From assembly GCF_030553305.1 (NCBI RefSeq), contig NZ_JARRAH010000001.1, positions 2,356,001 to 2,420,000 on the forward strand: DNA of 64,000 nucleotides, read 5' to 3'. This stretch comes from Halomarina ordinaria (GTDB lineage: Archaea; Halobacteriota; Halobacteria; Halobacteriales; Haloarculaceae). A program made the translations under genes and the position numbers. The notes below the pieces were generated by a model that was not told the DNA's origin, did no database searches, and saw nothing but the letters and a program-made list of their open reading frames with translations. Every line of letters starts with the position of its first letter. The first letter of the stretch is position 1. This document shows, in pieces, positions 53,558 through 61,604 of the stretch.

Positions 53558-54646
53558 CTACGCCTCGAAGCCGTCCTCGAAACGGAAGGTACCGTCGCGC
53601 TGGACGACTTCACCGTCGACCTCGATGATGGAGTCCTCGCTCATGTCCACGATCATGTCGACGTGTTCGGCGCTGCGGTTCACCTCGTTGTCCTCGCCGA
53701 CGCACTCGGCGTAAGCGGACCCGACGGCCATGTGGACGGTGTCGCCCATCTTCTCGTCGAACAGCATGTTGTAGGTGAAGCGGTCGATGGCCCGGTTCAT
53801 GCCGATGCCGAGTTCGCCGAGGTAGCGCGCGCCCTCGTCCGTCTCGAAGATTCCGTCGAGGACGGATTCGTTGCGTTCGGCGCTGTACTCGACGACGCGC
53901 CCCTCGTCGAAGGTGACGTGGACGTCCTCTATCTCGCGGCCCTGCCGGTAGAGCGGGAGGTCGAAGTGGACCGTCCCCTCGACGCTCTCGCGCACCGGCG
54001 CGGTGAACACCTCGCCGCCGGGGAGGTTCTTCTTCCCCGTGTCGTTGATGGCGACGTTGCCCGCGATGGACATCGTGAGGTCGGTCCGCTCGCCCGACCG
54101 GATGCGGACCGACTCGCCCTCGTTCAGGACGTCGACCATCCCCTGCTGGAACTCGCCCTGTGCGTCCCAGTCGAGCGAGACGGCGTCCCAGACGAAGTTC
54201 TCGTAGCCCTCGGTGCTCATGCCCGCGAGCTGGGCGAAGCCGGCGGTCGGGAACTGGGTGCCGCACCAGCGCTTCGAGAGGCGCTCGGTGAGGACTGGCT
54301 GCATCGCCCGCCGGTGGGCGGCGGTGGTCTCGGGGTCGACGTCGCCCGTCTCGCTCGCGTTCTCGCCGCCGCGGACGGCGACGTAGACGTCCATCTCCTC
54401 GTAGAGCGCGAGGAGGTGCGAGGGCGTCTCGAACTCCCCGTCGTGGTTGCGGAGGTACGCCCGGGCGGCCCGCTCGCTGCTGTTCGTGTAGACGGGGGTC
54501 GCGCCGCGGTCCGCCACCTCCTCGTGGAGCGCGACGACGAGGTCCTCGGCGTCGGCGGGGGCGCTGATGACGACGTTGTCACCCTCCCCGATGTCCGTCG
54601 AGTGGTCGGCGATGATGCGCGCGTGGTCGCGGATTCGCGGGTCCAT
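53558..54646 (-). CDS. M29 aminopeptidase (AmpS/AmpII type), copy 2
   Basis: 362 residues with the same ligand set as its neighbour: GEVFTAPVRESVEG, GELGIGMNRAIDRFTYNML, GDTVHMAVGSA and EHVDMIVDM. The N-terminal halves are well diverged, whereas much of the C-terminal third (MSEDS.IEVDGEVVQRDG) is nearly identical, with few differences even at DNA level. This copy is upstream of copy 1 by 64 nt and may be transcribed with it. Confidence 0.92.
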   Translation of the reverse strand: MDPRIRDHARIIADHSTDIGEGDNVVISAPADAEDLVVALHEEVADRGATPVYTNSSERAARAYLRNHDGEFETPSHLLALYEEMDVYVAVRGGENASETGDVDPETTAAHRRAMQPVLTERLSKRWCGTQFPTAGFAQLAGMSTEGYENFVWDAVSLDWDAQGEFQQGMVDVLNEGESVRIRSGERTDLTMSIAGNVAINDTGKKNLPGGEVFTAPVRESVEGTVHFDLPLYRQGREIEDVHVTFDEGRVVEYSAERNESVLDGIFETDEGARYLGELGIGMNRAIDRFTYNMLFDEKMGDTVHMAVGSAYAECVGEDNEVNRSAEHVDMIVDMSEDSIIEVDGEVVQRDGTFRFEDGFEA

Positions 54647-54753
54647 GCCTCGGTACTCTCCCGTTCCGGTGATACCGCTTTCGCACGGTCCTCCCACCGT
54701 GACCTCACGCATCCCGTGAGATATATCTATCTACTGTCACGTCGTCGCCTCGT

Positions 54754-54775
54754 ACGCCCGGGTCCGCCCGGGCGT
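54754..54775 (+). promoter_or_regulatory. GC hairpin in the GYD-gene leader
   Basis: A perfect stem CGCCCGGG/CCCGGGCG with loop TCCG, extendable by an A-T pair, lies 6 nt before the ATG at 54782. A TATA-like gatatatc at 54719 implies transcription starting near 54746, so the hairpin would be at the very 5' end of the message and close to the start codon. Confidence 0.6.
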
Positions 54776-54781
54776 GGTAGC

Positions 54782-55075
54782 ATGCCGACGTTCATCCACC
54801 TGGTCTCGTACACCTCTGAGGGTATCGAACACATGAACGAGAGCCCCGAGCGCCTGGAGGCGGCGCGGGAGGTGGCCGACTCGGTCGGCGGCGACCTCTC
54901 GCAGTTCTTCCTCACGCTGGGCGGCTACGACGCCGTGGCCGTCGGGGAGTACCCCGACGCGGAGGCGGCCGCGCGGGCCGCCATCACCATCGCGGGCGAG
55001 GGGGCCGTCAGGACGGAGACGCTGCGGGCGTTCACCGAGGACGAGTACCGCGACGTCGTCGACCAGCTCCCGTAG
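54782..55075 (+). CDS. GYD domain protein
   Basis: 97-residue protein with the GYD-family pattern: MPTFIHLVSYTSEGIEHMNE, GDLSQFFLTLGGYDAVAVGE and AAITIAGEGAVRTETLRAFT. GYD proteins adopt a dimeric ferredoxin-like fold (dimeric alpha-beta barrel relatives) with unknown function. The gene stands alone between an aminopeptidase and threonine aldolase, with the hairpin-containing leader described separately. Confidence 0.85.
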   Translation: MPTFIHLVSYTSEGIEHMNESPERLEAAREVADSVGGDLSQFFLTLGGYDAVAVGEYPDAEAAARAAITIAGEGAVRTETLRAFTEDEYRDVVDQLP

Positions 55076-55137
55076 GGTCACGACCCCGGCCGGCCCCGAC
55101 CGCACCCTATTTGGGCTCGTCCCCCGCATCACTGCGC

Positions 55138-56145
55138 ATGATAGACCTCCGGAGCGACACGGTCACGCGCCCGAGCGACGCGATGCGAGAGGCGGCCCGC
55201 GACGCCGCCGTCGGCGACGACGTCCACCGCGGCGACCCGACGGTGGCGGAACTCGAGACGCGCGTCGCGGACCTCCTGGGCAAGGAGGCCGCCCTCTACG
55301 TGCCGAGCGGGACGATGGGCAACCAGATAGCCGTCCGCGTCCACGCCGACCGCGGCGAGGAACTCGTCTGCGAGCGCGAGTGCCACATCTACAAGTGGGA
55401 ACTCGCCGGCGCCGCACAGCTCTCGGGCGTCCAGCCCCGGACCGTCGACGGCGGCGCGCGCGGCGCCCTCACGCCCGGGGCGGTCCGCGAGGCGTACGTC
55501 GCGCCCAGCAGTCACCGCCCCGGTACCGGCCTCGTCGCGCTGGAGAACACCCACAACAGCAGGGGCGGCGTCGCGCTCGCGCCCGGGGAACTCGACGCCG
55601 CCGCCGAGGCGGCCCACGACCTGGGCGTCCCGGTCCACCTCGACGGCGCGCGCGTCGCCAACGCCGCCGTCGCCCACGACGTCCCCCTCGACCGCATGGT
55701 CCGCGAGATGGACTCCGTGATGGCCTGTCTCTCGAAGGGGCTGGGCGCGCCCGTCGGGTCGATGCTCGCCGGCGACGCCGAGTTCGTCGAGCGCGCGCGC
55801 CGGGTCCGCAAACTCCTCGGCGGCGGGATGCGCCAGGCCGGCGTCATCGCCGCCCCCGGTCTCCTCGCCCTGGAGAACGTCGACCGACTCGCACAGGACC
55901 ACGAGAACGCCCGCGTGCTGGCCGACGGCCTCCGCGACCTCTCCGGTCTCTCCGTGCAGTCGCCGGAGACGAACATCGTCCTCGTCCGGACCGAAGAACC
56001 GGCGAGCGCGTTCATCGACCGCATCGCCGAGGTCGACGTGGCCGCCTCGGAGTTCGGCGAACACACGGTCCGGTTCGTCACCCACCTCGACGTCTCGCGC
56101 GAGGACGTCGAGACGGCCGTCGAGCGTGTCGAGTCCGTCCGCTAG
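55138..56145 (+). CDS. Low-specificity L-threonine aldolase
   Basis: 335-residue PLP enzyme cleaving threonine or allo-threonine to glycine and acetaldehyde. The start MIDLRSDTVTRPSDAMREA, VPSGTMGNQIAVRVH and HLDGARVANAAV are family features; PLP attaches to the Lys in ACLSKGLGAPVGSML. An in-frame start at 55111 would add nine residues, but ATG 55138 matches the family N-terminus. Possible reverse function in amino-acid synthesis cannot be judged. Confidence 0.92.
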   Translation: MIDLRSDTVTRPSDAMREAARDAAVGDDVHRGDPTVAELETRVADLLGKEAALYVPSGTMGNQIAVRVHADRGEELVCERECHIYKWELAGAAQLSGVQPRTVDGGARGALTPGAVREAYVAPSSHRPGTGLVALENTHNSRGGVALAPGELDAAAEAAHDLGVPVHLDGARVANAAVAHDVPLDRMVREMDSVMACLSKGLGAPVGSMLAGDAEFVERARRVRKLLGGGMRQAGVIAAPGLLALENVDRLAQDHENARVLADGLRDLSGLSVQSPETNIVLVRTEEPASAFIDRIAEVDVAASEFGEHTVRFVTHLDVSREDVETAVERVESVR

Positions 56146-56170
56146 CGTCGCTCGACGTCCCTACCGACGG

Positions 56171-56302
56171 TCACCGCCGGTCGCCGTCGAAGCCCTCGCG
56201 GAAGGCGAGCGCCGTCCGCCGGAACATCAGATAGATAGCGAGGAGGAAGACGGCGATGGCGCCGATGACCACCAGCGTGACGATGTCGAGGCCGAATATC
56301 AT
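56171..56302 (-). CDS. Small single-pass membrane protein
   Basis: 43 residues: a hydrophobic helix from the start (MIFGLDIVTLVVIGAIAVFL) followed by a basic/polar tail (FRRTALAFREGFDGDRR). Codon third positions are mostly G or C, and a TATA-like tatatac lies upstream on the minus strand. No family is recognised. It is convergent with the threonine aldolase (25 nt gap). Confidence 0.6.
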   Translation of the reverse strand: MIFGLDIVTLVVIGAIAVFLLAIYLMFRRTALAFREGFDGDRR

Positions 56303-56474
56303 ACCGGAGGTGACGCCCCGCCGAGGAAAGACGTTTCGGGGATGTAACGGTCAAACCGTGATTTGAGCCTCCAGCGAGTATATACCTCCACCGCGCTTCG
56401 GGGTAGTCGTCGCTTCGGCCCTCCCCGTTCGACGTGCCCTCCTTCACTCTCTCCACTGTCGTTCGACGCCCGAC

Positions 56475-56972
56475 TCACGGGTACTCCGCCGTCGCCCGCG
56501 TCCCGTCGACGTTCAGTTCTGCCGCCACGACCCGAGTCGGCGGAGCCTCGTCGAACCGCACCCCGACCTCGTAGCCGTCGACGCTCATGTCGTCCGAGCA
56601 CCCCCCGCCGAACAGCCGGTTGTCCGGGTGGTTCGCGCTCTTTCCGTCCACGATTTCGACCGTCAGGACGCCGGATTCGTAGGTCACGTCGCCCAGCGCG
56701 ACCTCCTTGCACTCGCTCGACCCGACGGCGAGCGCGCCCTGCACGCGGACCGACTCGCCGTCGACCGCGATGACGGGTGCGTCTTCGGAGACGCCCGACT
56801 CCACTTCGGAGACCGGCCCGGTCCGAACGCTCCCCGGGTCGCGGCGCTCGAACGTGACGGTGCCGAACGGTTCGTCCGTCGTCCGCGGGTCGTCAGAGGA
56901 TTCGCCCGAGACGCTGGTCAGACACCCGGCGAGCAACGGGAGGGTTCCGACGAGGAGGGTCCGACGGCGCAT
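56475..56972 (-). CDS. Predicted exported lipoprotein
   Basis: 165 residues. The signal MRRRTLLVGTLPLLAGC has a lipobox ending at Cys17 and arginines before it that could make it a Tat substrate, as common for haloarchaeal lipoproteins. The mature part is acidic and beta-rich, with two further cysteines (Cys88 region, KSECKE-like SSECKE; and GGGCSDD) that might pair. No known domain. The promoter has a striking alternating ta run (56994-57005) ending about 25 nt before the ATG. Confidence 0.78.
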   Translation of the reverse strand: MRRRTLLVGTLPLLAGCLTSVSGESSDDPRTTDEPFGTVTFERRDPGSVRTGPVSEVESGVSEDAPVIAVDGESVRVQGALAVGSSECKEVALGDVTYESGVLTVEIVDGKSANHPDNRLFGGGCSDDMSVDGYEVGVRFDEAPPTRVVAAELNVDGTRATAEYP

Positions 56973-57035
56973 AGCCGTTTCTTGTATGTTAGTTTATATA
57001 TATATATTCCCCCGACTGTTCGCGCTCGAATCACG

Positions 57036-57533
57036 CTACACCGCGAACGACTCGACGACGCTCCCGTCCGGACGGACGAGTTCCCCACGCAGGGGGTCGG
57101 TGTGCAGTTCGGCGTGGGCGGGTTCGTACCAGCGCGGGTCGGCGTGGCTGCCGGGGTTCAGCACCGGCACCTCCCCGAGGTAGTCGAAGCCGGGGCGGTG
57201 GGAGTGGCCGACGACGACGAGGTCGGCGTTCGACTGGCGGCCGAACAGCGCGAGGCTGGTGTCGGTGTGTTCGTGCCCGTGGGCGACCGCGAGGCGGACG
57301 CCCCCGTGCTCGACCACCCGCGTCTCGGGGAGGCGTTCGCGCACGCCGGGGGTGTCGTTGTTCCCGACGACGCCCGCGAAGGCGGCGCTCTCGGCCTCGA
57401 AGGCGTCGAGGACGGCCTCGGTGCAGAAGTCGCCCGCGTGGACCACGAGGGCGGCCTCGCGGACGGCGTCGAGCGTCCGTCCCGCCAGTCGGTGGCCCGT
57501 CCGGCCGTGCGTGTCGGAGACGACGGTAATCAC
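57036..57533 (-). CDS. YfcE/MJ0936-type metallophosphodiesterase
   Basis: 165-residue calcineurin-like phosphoesterase. Motifs: SDTHGRTGH (Asp7, His9), VHAGDF, VVGNNDTP, AHGHEHTD and VVGHSHRPGF. Proteins of this size hydrolyse cyclic or bis-phosphodiesters in vitro. GTG start preferred because it gives the family's short N-terminus (VITVVSDTHG). It is divergent from the CDF transporter. Confidence 0.88.
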   Translation of the reverse strand: MITVVSDTHGRTGHRLAGRTLDAVREAALVVHAGDFCTEAVLDAFEAESAAFAGVVGNNDTPGVRERLPETRVVEHGGVRLAVAHGHEHTDTSLALFGRQSNADLVVVGHSHRPGFDYLGEVPVLNPGSHADPRWYEPAHAELHTDPLRGELVRPDGSVVESFAV

Positions 57534-57605
57534 GCTCGTCGTGTGGGCCGGGTGGACCGTGGCTCTGGCGGTAGCTCTTTGCCACTCCCTCGACTGCGGA
57601 CAGTA

Positions 57606-58553
57606 ATGGCAAGCAGCAAGTCGGTCGTCATCGCCGCCCTCATCGCCAACGGGTCCATCGCGGTCATGAAGTTCCTCGGCTACCTCCTCACGGGGAGCCC
57701 CTCGATGCTCTCGGAGACGTATCACTCCATCTCCGACACGGGCAACCAGGTGTTCCTGCTGGTCGGCATCCGCTACAGCGGCCGCGAGGCCGACCGCGAC
57801 CACCCCTTCGGCTACGGGAAGGCGCAGTTCTTCTACGCGTTCCTGGTCGCCGTCCTCCTGTTCGGCATCGCGGGCTGGGAGTCGCTGCGACACGGGTACG
57901 AGGCCATCGTCGACCCACACGCCGTCTCGACGAACCTGGTGACGCTCCCCGTCGTCGGGACCGAGATACCGAGCGTCTGGGTGAACTACGCCGTCCTCCT
58001 CTTCGCCATCCTCTTCGAGACGTGGGCGCTCTGGAAGGCCTACCAGGGACTCTCGGCGCAGATGGTCGAACACGAGTGGGCGACCCTCCGGGAGGCGTTC
58101 CGCAAGACGAGCGACGTCACCACGCTGACGGCGTTCACGGAGGACTCCATCGCGCTCGGCGGTGCAGCCATCGCCCTGGTCGGCGTCTACCTCTCGCAGG
58201 TGACCGGTAACCCGATATACGACGCCGTCGGGTCGGTGGTCATCGGCCTGATGCTGATGGGGTTCGCGCTCGCACTCGCCTGGGAGAACAAGCGCCTCCT
58301 GCTCGGCGAGTCGGTCGCCGGGGACGAGGACGAACGCCTGCGCACCATCATCCGTGACGCCGAGGGCGTCACCCACATCGACGGCTTCCGAACGGTCTAC
58401 TTCGGTCCCGAACAGTTGCTCCTCACCGCGGACGTCAGCTTCGACCCCGACCTCGGGACGGAGACCATCGACGAGCGCATCACCGCCATCGAGCGGGCGC
58501 TGAAGGACGCGGAACCCCAGATACGGAAGGTGTACCTCGAACCCGAACTCTGA
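57606..58553 (+). CDS. Cation diffusion facilitator (CDF) transporter
   Basis: 315 residues with six helices and a cytoplasmic C-terminal domain. Helix 2 carries YHSISDTGNQ, with the His-x3-Asp metal pair, and helix 5 TEDSIALGGAAI with the second acid. The C-terminal ferredoxin-like domain (THIDGFRTVYFGPEQLLLTA) binds metal in the dimer. It exports zinc, iron or manganese. The His in helix 2 (rather than Asp) may favour zinc, which is inference. Confidence 0.9.
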   Translation: MASSKSVVIAALIANGSIAVMKFLGYLLTGSPSMLSETYHSISDTGNQVFLLVGIRYSGREADRDHPFGYGKAQFFYAFLVAVLLFGIAGWESLRHGYEAIVDPHAVSTNLVTLPVVGTEIPSVWVNYAVLLFAILFETWALWKAYQGLSAQMVEHEWATLREAFRKTSDVTTLTAFTEDSIALGGAAIALVGVYLSQVTGNPIYDAVGSVVIGLMLMGFALALAWENKRLLLGESVAGDEDERLRTIIRDAEGVTHIDGFRTVYFGPEQLLLTADVSFDPDLGTETIDERITAIERALKDAEPQIRKVYLEPEL

Positions 58554-58656
58554 CGCAGCGTTCCGAGACGAGACGGCGGACACGTGCGACGCGCCGCCCG
58601 CCGGGCGACCGTACCCGTGCGTAGACTTTTACGTCGTCGGGAGCGAATCGTCCGTA

Positions 58657-60837
58657 GTGACCGCGCCGGCCCACTTGCGATTCTTCCCGTACGGAGAGCC
58701 GTACGACCACCAGCGCGAGGCGATGGCGAACATCGCGGAGGCGCTCGACGCGGGGCGCGACGTGCTGTTCGAGGGTGCCTGCGGGACGGGCAAGACCCTC
58801 GCGGCGCTCGCGCCGGCGCTCGACCACGCCCGTCGGACCGGGAAGACGGTCGTCATCACCACGAACGTCCACCAGCAGACCCGCCAGTTCATCGAGGAGG
58901 CCCGCGCCATCACGCGCGAGGAGCCGATTCGGGCGGTCGTCTTCCGGGGGAAGGGTTCGATGTGCCACATCGACGTCGGCTACGAGGAGTGCCAGGCGCT
59001 CCGGGACACGACGCGCTCGCTGGTGGAGGCCGAGCGCGACCGCCGCGACCTCGGCGACCGCGAGGACGAGTTGCTGGAGGAGGCCCAGCGCGGGGCGGAC
59101 GGCGCCGCCGAGGGCCGCGAGGCCGTGATGGACGAACTGGCCGCCCTCGACGACGAACTCGACGAGTTGCAGGAGGCGGCCACCTGCGAGTACTACTACA
59201 ACAACCTCGTCGGCGACACCGACGAGTTCTACGAGTGGCTGTTCGAGGACGTCCGCACCCCCGACGAGATATACGAACACGCCAACGACCTCGGTTTCTG
59301 CGGCTACGAGTTGCTGAAGGAGGGGATGGAGGGGGTCGACCTCGTCGTCTGCAACTACCACCACCTCCTCGACCCGATGATACGCGAGCAGTTCTTCCGC
59401 TGGATCGGCCGCGACCCGGAGGACGTCGTCGCCGTCTTCGACGAGGCGCACAACGTCGAGGAGACGGCCCGCGACCACGCCACCCGCACCCTCGCCGAAC
59501 CGACGCTCGACGGCGCCCTCGCGGAACTGGAGGAGGTGACCGACCCGCGGTGTGAGGCGACCCGCAACGTCGTGAGCGCGTTCCGGACGGCGCTCGTCGC
59601 CACCTACGACGACGCGCTGGCGTTCGGCGAGCGAGCGGGCGTCGACGAGGACTGGTACGACCTCGCCATCACGAACGAGCGCGGCCGCGACGACCTGACG
59701 CTCGCCTTCCTCGACGCCTACACCGGCCGGGGTATCCACGAGGACCTGGACGAAGCACTGGAACTCGGCGCGGCGCTCGACCGGCGGTACCACGAGGCGT
59801 ACAAGGAGGGGGAGACGCGCACGCGAAAGGAGTGTCGCGTCCTGCAGGCGGCGACGTTCGTCGACGACTGGCTGCGCGACTCGAACCAGGAGGGCCAGTA
59901 CCCGGTGGTGTCGGTGCGCCGCGACGGCACGAGCGACGACGTGTACGGCCGCGCGGAACTGTACACCTGCATCCCCCGGCAGGTGACCGAACCGCTGTTA
60001 GAGGAGCTCTCGGCGAGCGTCCTGATGAGCGCGACGCTCCGGCCGTTCGACGTGCTCGGCGACGTACTCGGTCTCACCGACGAGGAGGAGGGGCCGCTGA
60101 CCATGGCCTACGGCCAGCAGTTCCCCGAGGAGCGCCGCCGGACCTACGCCGTGGACGTGCCGGCGCTGTTCGCCAGCCGCCGGGACGACCCCGCCACCCA
60201 GCGTGCGGTCCAGAGCGCACTGGAGGACGCCATCAGGTTCACGCCCGGCAACACGCTCGTCTTCTTCCCGAGCTACCGGGAGGCCGAGCGCTACCACGAC
60301 CGCCTCGCGGTCGACGCCACGCGCTACCTCGACCGGCCGGGGACGCGCGTCGAGGACCTCCGCCGGCGGTTCGTCGCGGACGACGACGGCGTCCTGTTCA
60401 CCTCGCTGTGGGGGACGCTCGCCGAGGGGGTGAGCTTCGACGACGACGACGCCCGCACCGTCGTCGTCGTGGGCGTCCCCTACCCCCACCTCGACGACCG
60501 GATGGACGCCGTCCAGGACGCCTACGCGACGGCGTTCGCGGACGCCGGCGACGACCCCGGCTGGGAGTACGCCGTCGAGGTCCCCACGGTACGAAAGACC
60601 CGCCAGGCGCTCGGCCGGGTCGTCCGCTCGCCGACCGACTTCGGGGTGCGCGTCCTCCTCGACGAGCGCTACACGCGCCGTGCGCGCCGCGAGATGCGCA
60701 AGTACAGCGTCGCCGACTCCTTCCCCCCGGAGGAGCGCGCGGAGACCATCGACGTCCAGTCCGAGAAGCTCCGCTTCGCCATGCTCAACTTCTACTCGGA
60801 CATGGACGCCTGGGCCGACGCCCCGCCCGCGCCCTAG
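58657..60837 (+). CDS. XPD/Rad3-family FeS DNA helicase
   Basis: 726 residues. Walker A GACGTGKT (40-47), four FeS-cluster cysteines (103, 112, 177, 215), DEAH box in FDEAHN (262-265), an Arch-like insertion with acidic coiled-coil (about 120-175) before the third cysteine, and motif VI QALGRVVRSPTDFGVRVLLD. It unwinds DNA 5'-3' in nucleotide-excision or other repair. The GTG start matches the family N-terminus. Its stop overlaps the opposite 2H-phosphoesterase stop by 4 nt. Confidence 0.92.
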   Translation: MTAPAHLRFFPYGEPYDHQREAMANIAEALDAGRDVLFEGACGTGKTLAALAPALDHARRTGKTVVITTNVHQQTRQFIEEARAITREEPIRAVVFRGKGSMCHIDVGYEECQALRDTTRSLVEAERDRRDLGDREDELLEEAQRGADGAAEGREAVMDELAALDDELDELQEAATCEYYYNNLVGDTDEFYEWLFEDVRTPDEIYEHANDLGFCGYELLKEGMEGVDLVVCNYHHLLDPMIREQFFRWIGRDPEDVVAVFDEAHNVEETARDHATRTLAEPTLDGALAELEEVTDPRCEATRNVVSAFRTALVATYDDALAFGERAGVDEDWYDLAITNERGRDDLTLAFLDAYTGRGIHEDLDEALELGAALDRRYHEAYKEGETRTRKECRVLQAATFVDDWLRDSNQEGQYPVVSVRRDGTSDDVYGRAELYTCIPRQVTEPLLEELSASVLMSATLRPFDVLGDVLGLTDEEEGPLTMAYGQQFPEERRRTYAVDVPALFASRRDDPATQRAVQSALEDAIRFTPGNTLVFFPSYREAERYHDRLAVDATRYLDRPGTRVEDLRRRFVADDDGVLFTSLWGTLAEGVSFDDDDARTVVVVGVPYPHLDDRMDAVQDAYATAFADAGDDPGWEYAVEVPTVRKTRQALGRVVRSPTDFGVRVLLDERYTRRARREMRKYSVADSFPPEERAETIDVQSEKLRFAMLNFYSDMDAWADAPPAP

Positions 60838-61319
60838 CCGAGCGGAATCACGGAGACCCGCTCGCGGTAGTCGGCGTGCCACAGCCACAGGTCGTCGATA
60901 CGCCACTCGACGCCCTCGACCGGCCACTCGCAGAACCGCCGCACCTCGCGCGAATCGCCGCCCCGCCCGAGCGTGACGTGCGGGACGTAGTCTGTCCCCT
61001 CGATGCCCTCGATAGGGTCGAACGACTCGCAGAGGCGGTCGTGGAGGCGACGGAGGCCGGGGCTCTCGACGACGAGGTGGGTGACGGGCCCGGTCGGGGC
61101 GTCGAAGGCGTCCAGTCCGGCGAGCCGTGCGGCGCAGGCGGGGGCGTCCGCGAGCAGGGTGCGACAGCGCGTGGTCAGGTCGCGGTGGTCGCCCTCGCCG
61201 AGGCGTTTGACGACGAGCGTCGGTCGTCGACGCGGACGGACGCCCGAGGGCAGGTCGTCGCGCAGGTCGGCGGCAACCTCCGTCACTCGAGACGGGAGCG
61301 GCGCGTTGAGGCTGTACAC
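60834..61319 (-). CDS. 2'-5' RNA ligase-like 2H protein with degenerate first motif
   Basis: 161 residues of the 2H phosphoesterase/2'-5' RNA ligase type. The second motif is intact (PHVTLGRG), but the first, expected as HxTx after the initial strand, appears as PTLVVKRLG with Thr34 in place of His. A later His (THLVVE) is not at the motif position. Activity may therefore be lost or changed compared with ThpR. GTG start. It overlaps the helicase stop by 4 nt in convergent orientation and is divergent from the argG leader. Confidence 0.8.
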   Translation of the reverse strand: MYSLNAPLPSRVTEVAADLRDDLPSGVRPRRRPTLVVKRLGEGDHRDLTTRCRTLLADAPACAARLAGLDAFDAPTGPVTHLVVESPGLRRLHDRLCESFDPIEGIEGTDYVPHVTLGRGGDSREVRRFCEWPVEGVEWRIDDLWLWHADYRERVSVIPLG

Positions 61320-61409
61320 GGTGGCGGTGGGACGGAGAGGGGGATAACCGTCGCGGCTCCGTGTCCCTGTGTCGCAGAGTCATATCGGCGGCACTTGCCG
61401 TCCGAGTCA

Positions 61410-61420
61410 GGCTTAAGTCG
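61410..61420 (+). promoter_or_regulatory. Probable argG-argH promoter
   Basis: A TATA-like gcttaagtcg is centred 28 nt before the ATG of the leader ORF. No comparable box is seen between the leader ORF and argG, so this is the likely promoter for the whole unit. Confidence 0.55.
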
Positions 61421-61442
61421 ATACGGTCGTACGGTGTGGGTA

Positions 61443-61529
61443 ATGACACGGACCCAGCGCGCTGCCGGCCCTGCCGCCGAAAGCGACGGGTGCCGCCTCG
61501 TTCTCGTGCGACCGCGACCGGGCCGTTAG
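61443..61529 (+). CDS. Arginine-rich 28-residue leader peptide before argG
   Basis: An ATG with correctly spaced TATA box opens a 28-codon frame ending in TAG at 61527-61529. Six of 28 residues are arginine (3, 6, 18, 23, 25, 28), and the end reads VRPRPGR, with the poorly used codons CGA, CGA and CGT just before the stop. The stop lies in the loop/stem of the hairpin 61520-61533. It lies 75 nt before argG, which makes an arginine precursor. This is the layout of a leader peptide monitoring arginine supply. No homologue is known to me. Confidence 0.6.
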   Translation: MTRTQRAAGPAAESDGCRLVLVRPRPGR

Positions 61530-61533
61530 GCCC
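61520..61533 (+). promoter_or_regulatory. Attenuator-like hairpin overlapping the leader stop
   Basis: A perfect GGGCC-GTTA-GGCCC stem-loop contains the last codons and the TAG of the leader ORF and is followed by a pyrimidine-rich stretch (atctctcttcatcccccc). A ribosome stalled on the arginine codons would prevent its folding; one terminating normally would too, until release. The design resembles an attenuator, but the pyrimidine tract is C-rich rather than a U run. Confidence 0.5.
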
Positions 61534-61604
61534 ATCTCTCTTCATCCCCCCGTCCCGGTTCGCACCGCTTTCGACCACACCACCCACGAGAACACCACAC
61601 CACA

